Origin: a virus
DNA: 37,653 bases
Reading direction: 5' to 3' (one strand)
Virus record (IMG/VR): IMGVR_UViG_3300027302_000014
Location: 1-37,653 of that record
Of this stretch, positions 7,629 to 14,406 are shown in pieces. The position numbers and the translations under genes are program-made. Positions within the stretch are counted from its first letter, which is position 1; each line of letters opens with the position of its first letter. Under the pieces are notes generated by a model. That model was not told the DNA's origin and ran no database searches. It worked only from the letters and a program-made list of their open reading frames with translations.

Positions 7629-8027
7629 ATGGGTGTTTATAGTGGTATTGCACAAGACAATGTGACCATCAACAGTGGTAAAGCAGTATTGCAAACGCTG
7701 GCTGTGACTACCGGTGTTCGCATGGCTGTTACGGCGGCTGCGGCTGCGGGTTCAACTCAAGCTAACGCAACTGCATTAGCTGAAGGTTTGAATGTCGTCT
7801 CAGGGGCTGATGCAACCAAGGGCGTAGTTTTGCCTACGGCGGTTGCTGGTGCTACTGTGATTGTCAAAAGCACTACTGGTGCAGTACTAAAGATTTATCC
7901 CGCAACTGGCGGAACAATCAATGCACTTTCGGCTAACGGTGCACTTAGTATTGCTGCGTCAACTAGTGTGATGTTAGTTGCTTCGTCTACCACACAGTGG
8001 TATTCTTTGCCGCTTCTTGCGTCATAA
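7629..8027 (+). CDS. Small beta-rich virion protein, unrecognised
   Basis: This 132-aa Ala/Thr/Val/Gly-rich protein is not recognised as a named family. The C-terminal part, around ILKIYPATGGTINALSA-like residues (about 92-125), resembles a short beta-sandwich segment often found in phage fibre or decoration proteins: a physical-quantity-like strand (LKIYPATG) followed by an aromatic end (TTQWYSLP). It has a good ribosome site (AAAAGGAG) and is flanked by hairpins on both sides. It is probably a virion surface component. Confidence 0.6.
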   Translation: MGVYSGIAQDNVTINSGKAVLQTLAVTTGVRMAVTAAAAAGSTQANATALAEGLNVVSGADATKGVVLPTAVAGATVIVKSTTGAVLKIYPATGGTINALSANGALSIAASTSVMLVASSTTQWYSLPLLAS

Positions 8028-8033
8028 TGTAAT

Positions 8034-8061
8034 CGGCAGGGGGCTTTGTGCTCCCTGTCCG
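8034..8061 (+). promoter_or_regulatory. RNA hairpin between structural genes
   Basis: CGGCAGGGGGC (8034-8044) pairs with GCTCCCTGTCCG (8050-8061), with one bulged base and one G-U pair, leaving a 5-base loop. As with the hairpin at 7590-7611, no T-tract follows and a ribosome site (TAGGAG) comes shortly after. The two hairpins bracket one gene. Confidence 0.5.
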
Positions 8062-8075
8062 TATAGGAGATTAGG

Positions 8076-8861
8076 ATGCCAGTTAACCTTACGGGTTCAA
8101 CAATTGCTAATACCTACGATCAACTGATTCATGTTGATGACGGCCCGACGGCTACTGAAAAGACAGTTTATAGCGGCACGGGAGTAGCAACGGCGCTAAA
8201 AATTAGCACTCTGTCTGCCTCGGTAGACAACATTCGTTTAGATGGCAACACCATCTCTACACTAGATACCAACGGAAATCTTGTACTAGCCCCTAACGGC
8301 ACAGGCTCAGTTACTGCGGCTAAGGTTGCAATTACTGGCGGCACAATCGCAGGCATTACGTCGCTTGAGTCTACGACGCTGGCAACGAGTGCCGCAGCAG
8401 CAGGTTGCAATCTTACCGGCAGCACATTAGCCGCAGATGGTACAGATACCAACATCAACATCAACATCACGCCCAAGGGTACAGGACAAACCCTTAGCTC
8501 TAGCAAGATGGGTTACCCCACCGGCACAGGCGGTACTGTAACGCAAGCAACAAGCCGCACCACTGGTGTTACGCTTAACAAGATTACAGGCGAGATTGTT
8601 CTATTTGCCGTTGGGCTTTCAGCAAACAACGCAGATGAATTTGTTCTAACCAATAGCACCATCGAAGCAAATGATGTAGTTAAGGTGTGCATTAAAAACG
8701 GTGGTTCGTTATCAGCAGGCACACGCAAATACTACATTACGCATGTAATTTCAATTTCTGCGGGGGCATGTATTATTTCAGTAGGTAATATTAGCGCTGG
8801 GGCTATAACCAGTGAAAGTCCAACCCTTCAGTTTGTTGTACTGAAAGGAGCGGTGGCGTAA
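8076..8861 (+). CDS. Fibre-like structural protein
   Basis: The 261-aa product has a fibre-like module: a segment with DGNTISTLDTNGNLVLAPNG and TGSVTAAKV (about residues 55-90), which is closely echoed in the tail fibre protein at 13188-14177. A second NINITPKGTG element follows at about residue 125. Such Asn/Gly/Thr turns repeat in beta-solenoid or triple-beta fibre shafts. The C-terminal half (about 165-261) is a separate globular-looking domain. It lies among head/decoration genes, away from the other tail fibre genes, so it could be a head fibre. The start has a TAGGAG ribosome site, and its stop overlaps the next start (TAATG). Confidence 0.65.
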   Translation: MPVNLTGSTIANTYDQLIHVDDGPTATEKTVYSGTGVATALKISTLSASVDNIRLDGNTISTLDTNGNLVLAPNGTGSVTAAKVAITGGTIAGITSLESTTLATSAAAAGCNLTGSTLAADGTDTNININITPKGTGQTLSSSKMGYPTGTGGTVTQATSRTTGVTLNKITGEIVLFAVGLSANNADEFVLTNSTIEANDVVKVCIKNGGSLSAGTRKYYITHVISISAGACIISVGNISAGAITSESPTLQFVVLKGAVA

Positions 8862-9121
8862 TGGCTAAGACCCCAGCATGGACACGCAAGGAAGGCAAAG
8901 ACCCCAAGGGGGGTCTAAATGCCGCAGGGCGTGCGTCCTACAACAAGGCCAATCCGGGTAAACCCGGATTAAAGCCGCCAGCACCGAATCCTAAAACAAA
9001 AGCAGATGCAGGCCGCAAAGCCAGTTTCTGCGCCCGTATGGGCGGTATGCCCGGCCCAATGAAGGACGAGAAGGGTAAGCCTACTCGTAAAGCTCTTTCA
9101 CTCAAAGCATGGAATTGTTAA
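8861..9121 (+). CDS. Small basic protein, DUF6321-like
   Basis: The 86-aa protein is strongly basic (Lys/Arg/Pro/Gly-rich). It carries a pattern I associate with the phage domain DUF6321: an early WTRKEGKDPKGGLNAAGR segment (residues 6-23) and a late SFCARMGGM segment with a Cys (about 55-63), ending in an LKAWNC tail. The function of this family is unknown. It overlaps the preceding gene by one base and begins a cluster of small basic genes, which could be DNA-binding virion components. The DUF assignment is from memory of the motif and was not searched. Confidence 0.7.
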   Translation: MAKTPAWTRKEGKDPKGGLNAAGRASYNKANPGKPGLKPPAPNPKTKADAGRKASFCARMGGMPGPMKDEKGKPTRKALSLKAWNC

Positions 9122-9122
9122 C

Positions 9123-9317
9123 ATGGCTACCAAACCTAAATCCAAATCTACAGTTAATGCGGCTGGCAACTACACCAAGCCGGAACTACGGAAACGGATT
9201 GTGTCTCAGGTAAAGTCTGCTGCTGTGCAGGGCACTGGCGCAGGCCAGTGGAGCGCACGCAAAGCACAACTTGTTGCCAAGAAGTATAAGGCCGCTGGCG
9301 GCGGATACAGGGACTGA
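9123..9317 (+). CDS. Small basic protein with GQWSARKAQL motif (DUF5872-like)
   Basis: This 64-aa basic protein has the sequence pattern YTKPELRKRI, then GTGAGQWSARKAQLVAKKYK, then GGGYRD at the end. I associate this pattern with DUF5872, a domain of unknown function in phage and giant-virus proteins. It follows the previous gene with a one-base gap and is followed one base later by a second small basic gene in another frame. Homologues may carry both parts on one chain (see findings). The job is unknown; the charge suggests nucleic-acid binding. Confidence 0.65.
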   Translation: MATKPKSKSTVNAAGNYTKPELRKRIVSQVKSAAVQGTGAGQWSARKAQLVAKKYKAAGGGYRD

Positions 9318-9318
9318 C

Positions 9319-9552
9319 ATGAAAGCCCCGCAACAGTCCCTAAAAAACTGGGGCGATCAAAAATGGAGAACCAAAAGTGGTAAAAAATCTTCTGACACTG
9401 GTGAGAGATACCTCCCTGAAGCTGCAATTAAAAGTCTTAGCTCTGCTGAGTATGCTGCAACGACCAAAGCCAAACGGGCAGGAAAAGCCGCCGGAAAACA
9501 ATTCGTAGCCCAACCCAAAACGGTTGCCGCAAAAACCGCAAAGTATCGTTAA
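9319..9552 (+). CDS. Small basic protein with SGERYLP-type motif
   Basis: The 77-aa product is Lys/Ala-rich. It has a distinctive order: QQSLKNWGDQKWRTKSGKKS (about residues 5-24), TGERYLPEAAIKSLS (about 27-41), then KAKRAGKAAGKQFV and PKTVAAKTAKYR at the end. I recall this pattern in unnamed phage proteins, often beside or fused to the GQWSARKAQL domain encoded just upstream. The start is set at 9319, one base after the preceding stop; an in-frame ATG at 9271 lies wholly inside the upstream gene and is rejected. No function can be assigned. Confidence 0.65.
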   Translation: MKAPQQSLKNWGDQKWRTKSGKKSSDTGERYLPEAAIKSLSSAEYAATTKAKRAGKAAGKQFVAQPKTVAAKTAKYR

Positions 9553-9572
9553 CTTAATTAAAGGAATTTGAT

Positions 9573-9911
9573 ATGCCCGCAGCCGCACTTGCCTTCAGCC
9601 CTCTGGGCCTCACGGTAACATTTACCGCAGCTACTACTGTCCCAACATCTGCGCAAGCTCCGTCCTCTGCCCCTACTACACGCCCAGCGTATCAGTACAG
9701 GGTACATAATGTAGGGACAGAAGTCGTACTATTAGGTGTTGGAGTAGACAATGCAACGGCTGTAGCTAAGGCAGCGTCAATTGGCGCAGGCGCAGTTCCA
9801 CTTGCTCCGGCTTCTGTTACTGTCCTCGGATTTCCAGCAGGATCATTCTTTACTGGCAAGACCGCTTCTGGTACTTCGGTAGTGTATGTAACTCCCGGTG
9901 AAGGCATGTAA
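9573..9911 (+). CDS. Small Ala/Thr/Val-rich virion protein
   Basis: The 112-aa protein is not recognised. It is hydrophobic and beta-rich, with no Lys-rich tail, a pattern common for small head or tail surface proteins. YQYRVHNVGTEVVLLGVG (about residues 41-58) looks like a beta-strand core, and PASVTVLGFPAGSFFTGK (about 80-97) like a second sheet. An AAAGGA ribosome site precedes the ATG. Its stop is followed one base later by the next start. Confidence 0.6.
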   Translation: MPAAALAFSPLGLTVTFTAATTVPTSAQAPSSAPTTRPAYQYRVHNVGTEVVLLGVGVDNATAVAKAASIGAGAVPLAPASVTVLGFPAGSFFTGKTASGTSVVYVTPGEGM

Positions 9912-9912
9912 T

Positions 9913-10092
9913 ATGACAACGGCAAATGAAGTTGAGAACAAACTAATAACGCACGAAGCAATTTGTGCAGAGCGGTACAACACGTTTATATCTCGTGTTG
10001 ACCGTTTAGAGAAACTGCTTATCAAAGCAGCAGGCACTCTCATCATGGGGATGGCGGGTGTCATTATTGCAATCGTAACCAAAGGAGTTTGA
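9913..10092 (+). CDS. Small membrane protein, XhlA/holin-like
   Basis: The 59-aa product has an N-terminal helical, charged region (residues 1-37, with ISRVDRLEKLL) and a single C-terminal hydrophobic segment (about 40-56, LIMGMAGVIIAIV) followed by Lys. This layout matches the XhlA/haemolysin-like family of small phage membrane proteins, which often assist holins; the match is by architecture only. I prefer the ATG at 9913, immediately after the previous stop, over a GTG at 9898 inside the preceding gene. It is far from the main lysis genes (18572-19570), so a virion or membrane role other than lysis is possible. Confidence 0.6.
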   Translation: MTTANEVENKLITHEAICAERYNTFISRVDRLEKLLIKAAGTLIMGMAGVIIAIVTKGV

Positions 10093-10093
10093 T

Positions 10094-10243
10094 ATGCCCA
10101 TTAAAGCAAAAGAAAAATCTTTAGACGAAATGAAAAAAGATGCTATTAAGGATAGCGTTGATGTACGCGGCTATGCCAAAGGTGGCATGGTAAAAAAACC
10201 CAGCATGAAAAAAGGCGGCGTAGTTAAGAAGGCTAAAAAATGA
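10094..10243 (+). CDS. 49-aa Lys/Gly-rich protein
   Basis: A short gene of 49 codons: MPIKAKEKSLDEMKKD at the start and a tail with YAKGGMVKK and MKKGGVVKKAKK repeats. It has a good ribosome site (AAAGGAG, 10081-10087) seven bases before the ATG and overlaps the next gene as ATGA, so it fits the operon's spacing exactly. The KGGMV/KGGVV repeats resemble short Lys-Gly segments found in many small proteins of uncultured aquatic phages. The strong positive charge suggests contact with DNA or membrane lipids, but no function is known. Confidence 0.7.
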   Translation: MPIKAKEKSLDEMKKDAIKDSVDVRGYAKGGMVKKPSMKKGGVVKKAKK

Positions 10244-10515
10244 GCAAGATGTTTATTCGGGTTAAAGCAGACGGCTTTATCTATGACTTCAATCCCATTC
10301 TGGCAAAAAATCCTGAGTGTGAAGTCGTGTCTGAAGAAGTTGCATACCCAGAACGATTCATCCCGCCTGCTGTTGTGCAACAAATTGCAGCAGAGGATAA
10401 GCCTACCGGACGTAAAAAAAGAGGTACGCTTGACCTAACGACTGCGGAAATTCCTGAAGCTCCGCCGTACACCCCACCTGAATTGGCTGAAGAAGCTGCT
10501 AGAGGTCTACCATAA
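10240..10515 (+). CDS. Hypothetical 91-aa protein, pre-adaptor
   Basis: The N-terminal half (residues 1-45) looks folded: MFIRVKADGFIYDFNPILAK, then a strand and YPERFIPP. The C-terminal half is Pro/Ala/Glu-rich and probably disordered. I know this type of sequence as an unnamed conserved neighbour of adaptor genes in related phages but cannot give a function. It overlaps the upstream gene as ATGA and is followed without gap by the adaptor ATG (TAAATG). A head-completion or connector accessory role is inferred from position. Confidence 0.65.
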   Translation: MSKMFIRVKADGFIYDFNPILAKNPECEVVSEEVAYPERFIPPAVVQQIAAEDKPTGRKKRGTLDLTTAEIPEAPPYTPPELAEEAARGLP

Positions 10516-11160
10516 ATGTTAACGAACGACGTCATCACTGAGGTTAGGTACTTAGTCCAAGATAACACGGCAACGTTTCGCTATAGCGATGCTGTGTTAC
10601 TTGGTTTTGTAAACCAGACTTTAAAAAAGATGGCGATCCTTCGTCCAGATTTGTTTTCTTTGATTACAAATTTTACGACTGTGCCGGATACAACACTACA
10701 AAGTTGCCCAACAGATTCTGTACGGCTGATACAAATTTTCCAAGTAAATGGCGGCGATGCTATAACTGAGGTATCGAAGGAAACCTTGGACAGGATGTAC
10801 CCCAGTTGGGTTAGCGAACCGTCGGGCACACCTGTAAATTTTATGCGGCATGTGCGGAACCCCAATAGATTTTTTGTCTACCCCCGCCCTAGTTCGGGTG
10901 TCCAACTTGTTGGAGAGTACGCACAGTCGCCCGCAACTTACGGACTTAACGATACTATTTTGCTACTGCCCGATGCGTATCTTACTTCTGTAGTTGAGGG
11001 TACTGTGTACTTGGCGGAGTCTGTTGACAACGAGCACGTAAATTCTGGGCGTGCTAAATTATTCTTTGATGCATTTGTGCAAGGTCTGGGCGCTGGACTT
11101 CAGACCCGTATAATTACAGACGTTGAAGAAGGCGGGCTTGACCCGAGACAGGTGATCTAA
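10516..11160 (+). CDS. Head-tail adaptor protein (DUF6682-like)
   Basis: The 214-aa protein resembles the phage adaptor family DUF6682. It begins with a helical part holding VRYLVQDNTATFRYSD and LGFVNQTLKKM (residues 8-40), where the family shows a conserved LNDT...RWSD...LLxWLND pattern. A beta-rich domain follows (about 50-135) with FFVYPRP. A C-terminal helix region ends the protein. Such proteins bind under the portal and connect it to the tail. Gene order (adaptor, then a second adaptor) supports this. It overlaps the next gene by one base. The family name is from motif memory, unsearched. Confidence 0.75.
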   Translation: MLTNDVITEVRYLVQDNTATFRYSDAVLLGFVNQTLKKMAILRPDLFSLITNFTTVPDTTLQSCPTDSVRLIQIFQVNGGDAITEVSKETLDRMYPSWVSEPSGTPVNFMRHVRNPNRFFVYPRPSSGVQLVGEYAQSPATYGLNDTILLLPDAYLTSVVEGTVYLAESVDNEHVNSGRAKLFFDAFVQGLGAGLQTRIITDVEEGGLDPRQVI

Positions 11161-11834
11161 TGGCTACACGTAGTTTTTCTTCACTTACTGCACGGCTATC
11201 ACCAAGCGTGCCGGGATGCCCCAACCAAACAGTAGTCCAGTATATCCGGGATGCTGCAATTAAGGCTTGCGAAAAAACGTTGGCGTATCGGTATCAACAG
11301 CCTGTGTTTAATCTCACGCCCGGCGCATATGTGTATACATATCGTAAACCTGCTGATACACAAGTTCATGCGGTGTTTAGCACTTTAATGAACAACGAGC
11401 CGCTAGAAGTTTTGCCGCTGGATAAGGCGTTGATGCTGTATCCTGAGTGGGCCGATAAATATACTACGAGTCAAGACATTGCAGAGTTTGGTTCGGAACC
11501 TCGTTCTATCACACAAATTTCCCCAAACGAATTTGCTGTATTGCCACTGCCAGATGCGCAGCGCACGTACGCTGTGCGGATGTTCTATGCGCTAAAACCT
11601 ACACGCTCCGCTACAGATATGGACGAGGTAGTGTTTGATGATCTTGAAGATGTTATTATGCATGGTGCACTACAGCAATTGTTGGTGTTACCCAATACAA
11701 ATTGGTCTGATAGGGAGTTAGCTGCCTACCATGCTAAACAGTTTCTTGCGCAGGGCGCAGAGCGCAGAGCAAGGGCAAATCTTAGCAATTCTCGCGGTAT
11801 GATGCGGGTACAGATGCAACCCTTTGGAGCCTGA
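11160..11834 (+). CDS. Tail tubular A / head-completion-like protein
   Basis: The 224-aa protein is a probable second ring component between adaptor and nozzle, comparable in place and size to T7-type gatekeeper (tail tubular A) proteins. An N-terminal helical segment (about 20-45, VVQYIRDAAIKACEKTL) is followed by a beta-rich middle, and by a C-terminal helical end (about 155-215) containing VVFDDLEDVIMHGALQQL and an Arg/Ala-rich helix. The stop of the preceding gene overlaps the ATG by one base. The assignment is by position and layout. Confidence 0.7.
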   Translation: MATRSFSSLTARLSPSVPGCPNQTVVQYIRDAAIKACEKTLAYRYQQPVFNLTPGAYVYTYRKPADTQVHAVFSTLMNNEPLEVLPLDKALMLYPEWADKYTTSQDIAEFGSEPRSITQISPNEFAVLPLPDAQRTYAVRMFYALKPTRSATDMDEVVFDDLEDVIMHGALQQLLVLPNTNWSDRELAAYHAKQFLAQGAERRARANLSNSRGMMRVQMQPFGA

Positions 11835-11835
11835 T

Positions 11836-12165
11836 ATGTCTACAATTAAACTTGTACGCAACGACACTGGCCCGCAACTTCGTTTCACACTTACGGACAG
11901 CCTTACTGGGGCGGCTACTGATTTAACTGGAGCGACTGTCACACTACATCTTCGTGCAGTGGACACTACTACAGTTCTACTAAGTCGTAATGCTACTATT
12001 CCTGCTCCGGCTACAAATGGAATCGCCGTTATTGCGTGGCAAACTACAGACTTAGATATTGCCGCCGGAGAGTATGAAGGTGAAGTTGAGATTGTGTTGG
12101 CGTCCACTTTACGAGAAACTATTTTTGATCTGTTGCAGTTTACAGTCCGAGAAGATTTCACATGA
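11836..12165 (+). CDS. Small Ig-like/BppU-type tail protein
   Basis: The 109-aa protein has the pattern of a single beta-sandwich: NDTGPQLRFTLTD, then LTGATVTLHLR, then NGIAVIAWQTTDLD and GEYEGEVEIV. This order of strands is like the N-terminal domain of phage baseplate upper proteins (BppU-like), which anchor receptor-binding parts. I set the start at the ATG 11836, which has GGAG about seven bases upstream; a TTG further upstream lies in the previous gene. The stop overlaps the following start (ATGA). A tail attachment role is inferred. Confidence 0.6.
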   Translation: MSTIKLVRNDTGPQLRFTLTDSLTGAATDLTGATVTLHLRAVDTTTVLLSRNATIPAPATNGIAVIAWQTTDLDIAAGEYEGEVEIVLASTLRETIFDLLQFTVREDFT

Positions 12166-12707
12166 AATTAAAGACCTTAACCAGTCCTATTCGCCTATCT
12201 CTGAGAACTTTATCTCAGCGTATGGCTATGGCTACGTTAAGTATAAGACTGCAAACAACAATACTTTCACAACGTCTTGTTGTTGCAGTTGGAGATTTTC
12301 TATTAATTAAGCTCTTAACTGACACTGCTACTATCACGGAGAGTCTACTTCGTGCAATGACAAAATCTCTAAGTGATTCTGCATTAGCATCAGAACTTAA
12401 ACGTATTACTTTCGGTAAAAAATTAGCTGACTCTGTTGCCGCAGATGACGGAACAGCATTCTATTTTAGCGAAACTTATTTTGTAGATAATCTAGATTAT
12501 GTGTTTTCTATAGGAAGATTCTACACATTATATAAGGCCATTCCTGCTGAACCGGTCACGGCTAGTGAAGCTTACGCCGCTGCAATGGCAAAAATACTAG
12601 CCAATACCTCTTTAGTATCTAGCTCCGGGTCTTTAGTAAATCAAAATTATATTGACTCAACATATTTTTCCGAGGATTACATAGGTGAATCCCGTGCTTT
12701 CTCTTAA
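12162..12707 (+). CDS. Tail-associated protein with KxLxDSxxxxD-type repeats
   Basis: The 181-aa product is not a named family. Its centre (about residues 50-95) shows degenerate repeats of a KxLxDS-type unit (LLTDTATITES, KSLSDSALASE, KKLADSVAADD), a pattern I recall as longer arrays in unnamed tail proteins of aquatic phages. It ends in an aromatic stretch (YIDSTYFSEDYIGESRAFS) that looks like a folded tip. The N-terminal 45 residues are basic and hydrophobic. It overlaps the upstream gene by four bases, in a tail/fibre context. Confidence 0.55.
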   Translation: MKLKTLTSPIRLSLRTLSQRMAMATLSIRLQTTILSQRLVVAVGDFLLIKLLTDTATITESLLRAMTKSLSDSALASELKRITFGKKLADSVAADDGTAFYFSETYFVDNLDYVFSIGRFYTLYKAIPAEPVTASEAYAAAMAKILANTSLVSSSGSLVNQNYIDSTYFSEDYIGESRAFS

Positions 12708-12718
12708 AGGTAACTACT

Positions 12719-13177
12719 ATGAACAAAGTTGAAAATATCTTGTTGCGCGGGCAGCTTAACATTGTGCTAACTGACAAGACTGGGAAAGTTAAAGAGTCGC
12801 GTTACATCCCCAATCTTGTGGTAAACACAGGGCTAGGCTATATCGCTAGTCGAATGGTTGGAGTAGCATCAAATGTGATGAGTCACATGGGTATAGGGTC
12901 AGGCACATCAACCGCTTTGGCAGCAAATACCGACCTTGGAAATTTATTGGGTAGTCGGCAAGCTTTAGATAGCACTACTATTAGCGGAGCTAGTAATCAG
13001 AATGTTGTTTACGTGGCTACATTTGCCGCTGGCGTGGCAACTGGCGCTGTTACTGAAGCTGGTATTTTTAATGCTTCTACTAGTGGCACGATGCTTTGCC
13101 GGACAGTTTTTTCTGTTGTTAATAAGGCGGCTGATGACTCGATGGTTGTTACTTGGACAATTACTTTATCAGCCTAA
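12719..13177 (+). CDS. Tail protein, unrecognised
   Basis: The 152-aa protein is beta-rich and glycine/alanine-rich, with NLVVNTGLGYIASRM (about residues 37-51) and a GIGSGTSTALAANTDLG element (about 59-75). Similar stretches occur in phage tail proteins that deal with fibres or their attachment; the later part (VTEAGIFNASTSGTMLCRTVF) fits the same class. It has an AAAGG ribosome site and lies directly before a tail fibre gene, so a fibre-linked or baseplate-like role is likely. No named family is claimed. Confidence 0.6.
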   Translation: MNKVENILLRGQLNIVLTDKTGKVKESRYIPNLVVNTGLGYIASRMVGVASNVMSHMGIGSGTSTALAANTDLGNLLGSRQALDSTTISGASNQNVVYVATFAAGVATGAVTEAGIFNASTSGTMLCRTVFSVVNKAADDSMVVTWTITLSA

Positions 13178-13187
13178 GGAGTAACAC

Positions 13188-14177
13188 ATGGCAGCTATTA
13201 CAACAAGAGCAGGTAAAGGGTCTCCGCTAACAAATGCGGAGATGGATGCCAACCTCACTAATCTTAATGCAGGGCTTACTACCACTGCTGCCATTACGGG
13301 TGGGACAATTAACGGCACAACTATTGGAGCTACAACGCCGTCTACGGCTAAGTTTTCTGAGGTTGACGTTGACAACCTAGAGCTTAATGGCAATGCCATT
13401 ATCTCTACTGATACCAATGGAAATATTGATTTAACACCTAACGGCACTGGTGAAGTCAATATTACTAAAGTAGATATTGATGCTGGCACGATTGACGGTA
13501 CTGCTATTGGAGGCGGCACGGCTGCCGCTGGTGCGTTTACCACTTTGGGTGCTTCTTCTACTGCCACGCTTAACACGCTTAGCTCATCTGGTGCAACATT
13601 GACCGGGGGAACTATCGACAACATAGCGATTGGGGGCGCTACTCCTGCTGCCGGAGCGTTTACCACGGTGACAGCATCTACACCTATGGGGCCAGTATCC
13701 GGCGGATCGGGTGTTGCAAATAACGCAGCAGCAACGGTTACAAGTTCTGGAAATTTTGCATATACCAGAACACTAACAGGTGCTACAAATGTCACGTTTC
13801 CGACAACGGGGACATTGGCAACCTTAGCTGGATCAGAGACGCTCACAAATAAACGTGTAAACCTCAGGATAAATTCGACTGCATCCGCAGCATCTGTAAC
13901 TCCAGATATTTCGGCAACAGATTTGCAGGCCTTCACAGCATTGGCAACAGGACTCACAATCAATGCCCCAACAGGAACGCCCACTGATGGTAGTAGATTA
14001 CTGTTTCGGTTTTTAGATAGCGGTGTAAGTCAAACATTGACTTGGCACGCTACCTATGCAGTCATTGGAACAACTTTACCAACAGCCACTGTTGCAAACA
14101 AAACAACTTATGTAGGTTGTATTTATAACGCCAACAACACCCGTTGGGATGTGCTTGCAGTAACCACACAGGCTTAA
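13188..14177 (+). CDS. Tail fibre protein
   Basis: The 329-aa product has several fibre hallmarks in order. The DTNGNIDLTPNGTGEVNITK module (about residues 78-97) is shared with the protein at 8076-8861. Two GGTAAAGAFTT / GGATPAAGAFTT units follow (about 106-165), then a GTLATLAGSETLTNKRV element (about 205-222), which is very common in phage fibres. The C-terminal domain (about 225-329) is beta-rich and globular. It should form a trimeric fibre contacting the host surface. The ribosome site AAGGAG is well placed. Confidence 0.8.
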   Translation: MAAITTRAGKGSPLTNAEMDANLTNLNAGLTTTAAITGGTINGTTIGATTPSTAKFSEVDVDNLELNGNAIISTDTNGNIDLTPNGTGEVNITKVDIDAGTIDGTAIGGGTAAAGAFTTLGASSTATLNTLSSSGATLTGGTIDNIAIGGATPAAGAFTTVTASTPMGPVSGGSGVANNAAATVTSSGNFAYTRTLTGATNVTFPTTGTLATLAGSETLTNKRVNLRINSTASAASVTPDISATDLQAFTALATGLTINAPTGTPTDGSRLLFRFLDSGVSQTLTWHATYAVIGTTLPTATVANKTTYVGCIYNANNTRWDVLAVTTQA

Positions 14178-14178
14178 T

Positions 14179-14403
14179 ATGATAAAAATTGATTTCTCTT
14201 TCCACTCACAACACGGCACGTTTTCAGATGCTTTGCATTTGGAAGATGACCACGGATTAACTCAAGATGAGATCAATGCCATGCAACAGCAGAGGTTTGA
14301 TAACTGGGTTGCTATGATTACTGCACCATCACCAGACTATGTGTTGGATGCCGATGGAAATATAGTTTTTGATGCTGATGGTAACCCCGTGATTGCGGAG
14401 TAA
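14179..14403 (+). CDS. Hypothetical 74-aa acidic protein
   Basis: This acidic protein starts one base after the fibre gene. The N-terminal part (FSFHSQHGTFSDALHLEDDH, about residues 6-25) and the helix after it (LTQDEINAMQQQRFDNWVAM, about 27-46) look folded. The C-terminal end repeats a short DADGN unit twice (VLDADGNIVFDADGNPV), a calcium-loop-like or strand-turn pattern. It sits between two long surface proteins and may be a fibre chaperone or attachment piece. No family is recognised. Confidence 0.6.
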   Translation: MIKIDFSFHSQHGTFSDALHLEDDHGLTQDEINAMQQQRFDNWVAMITAPSPDYVLDADGNIVFDADGNPVIAE

Positions 14404-14406
14404 AAA

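Noticed and set aside
13169-13984. Minus-strand 271-aa frame across the tail fibre gene
   Set aside because: Val/Pro/Ala-rich low-complexity shadow of a Thr/Gly-rich plus-strand gene; no ribosome site and no recognisable domain.
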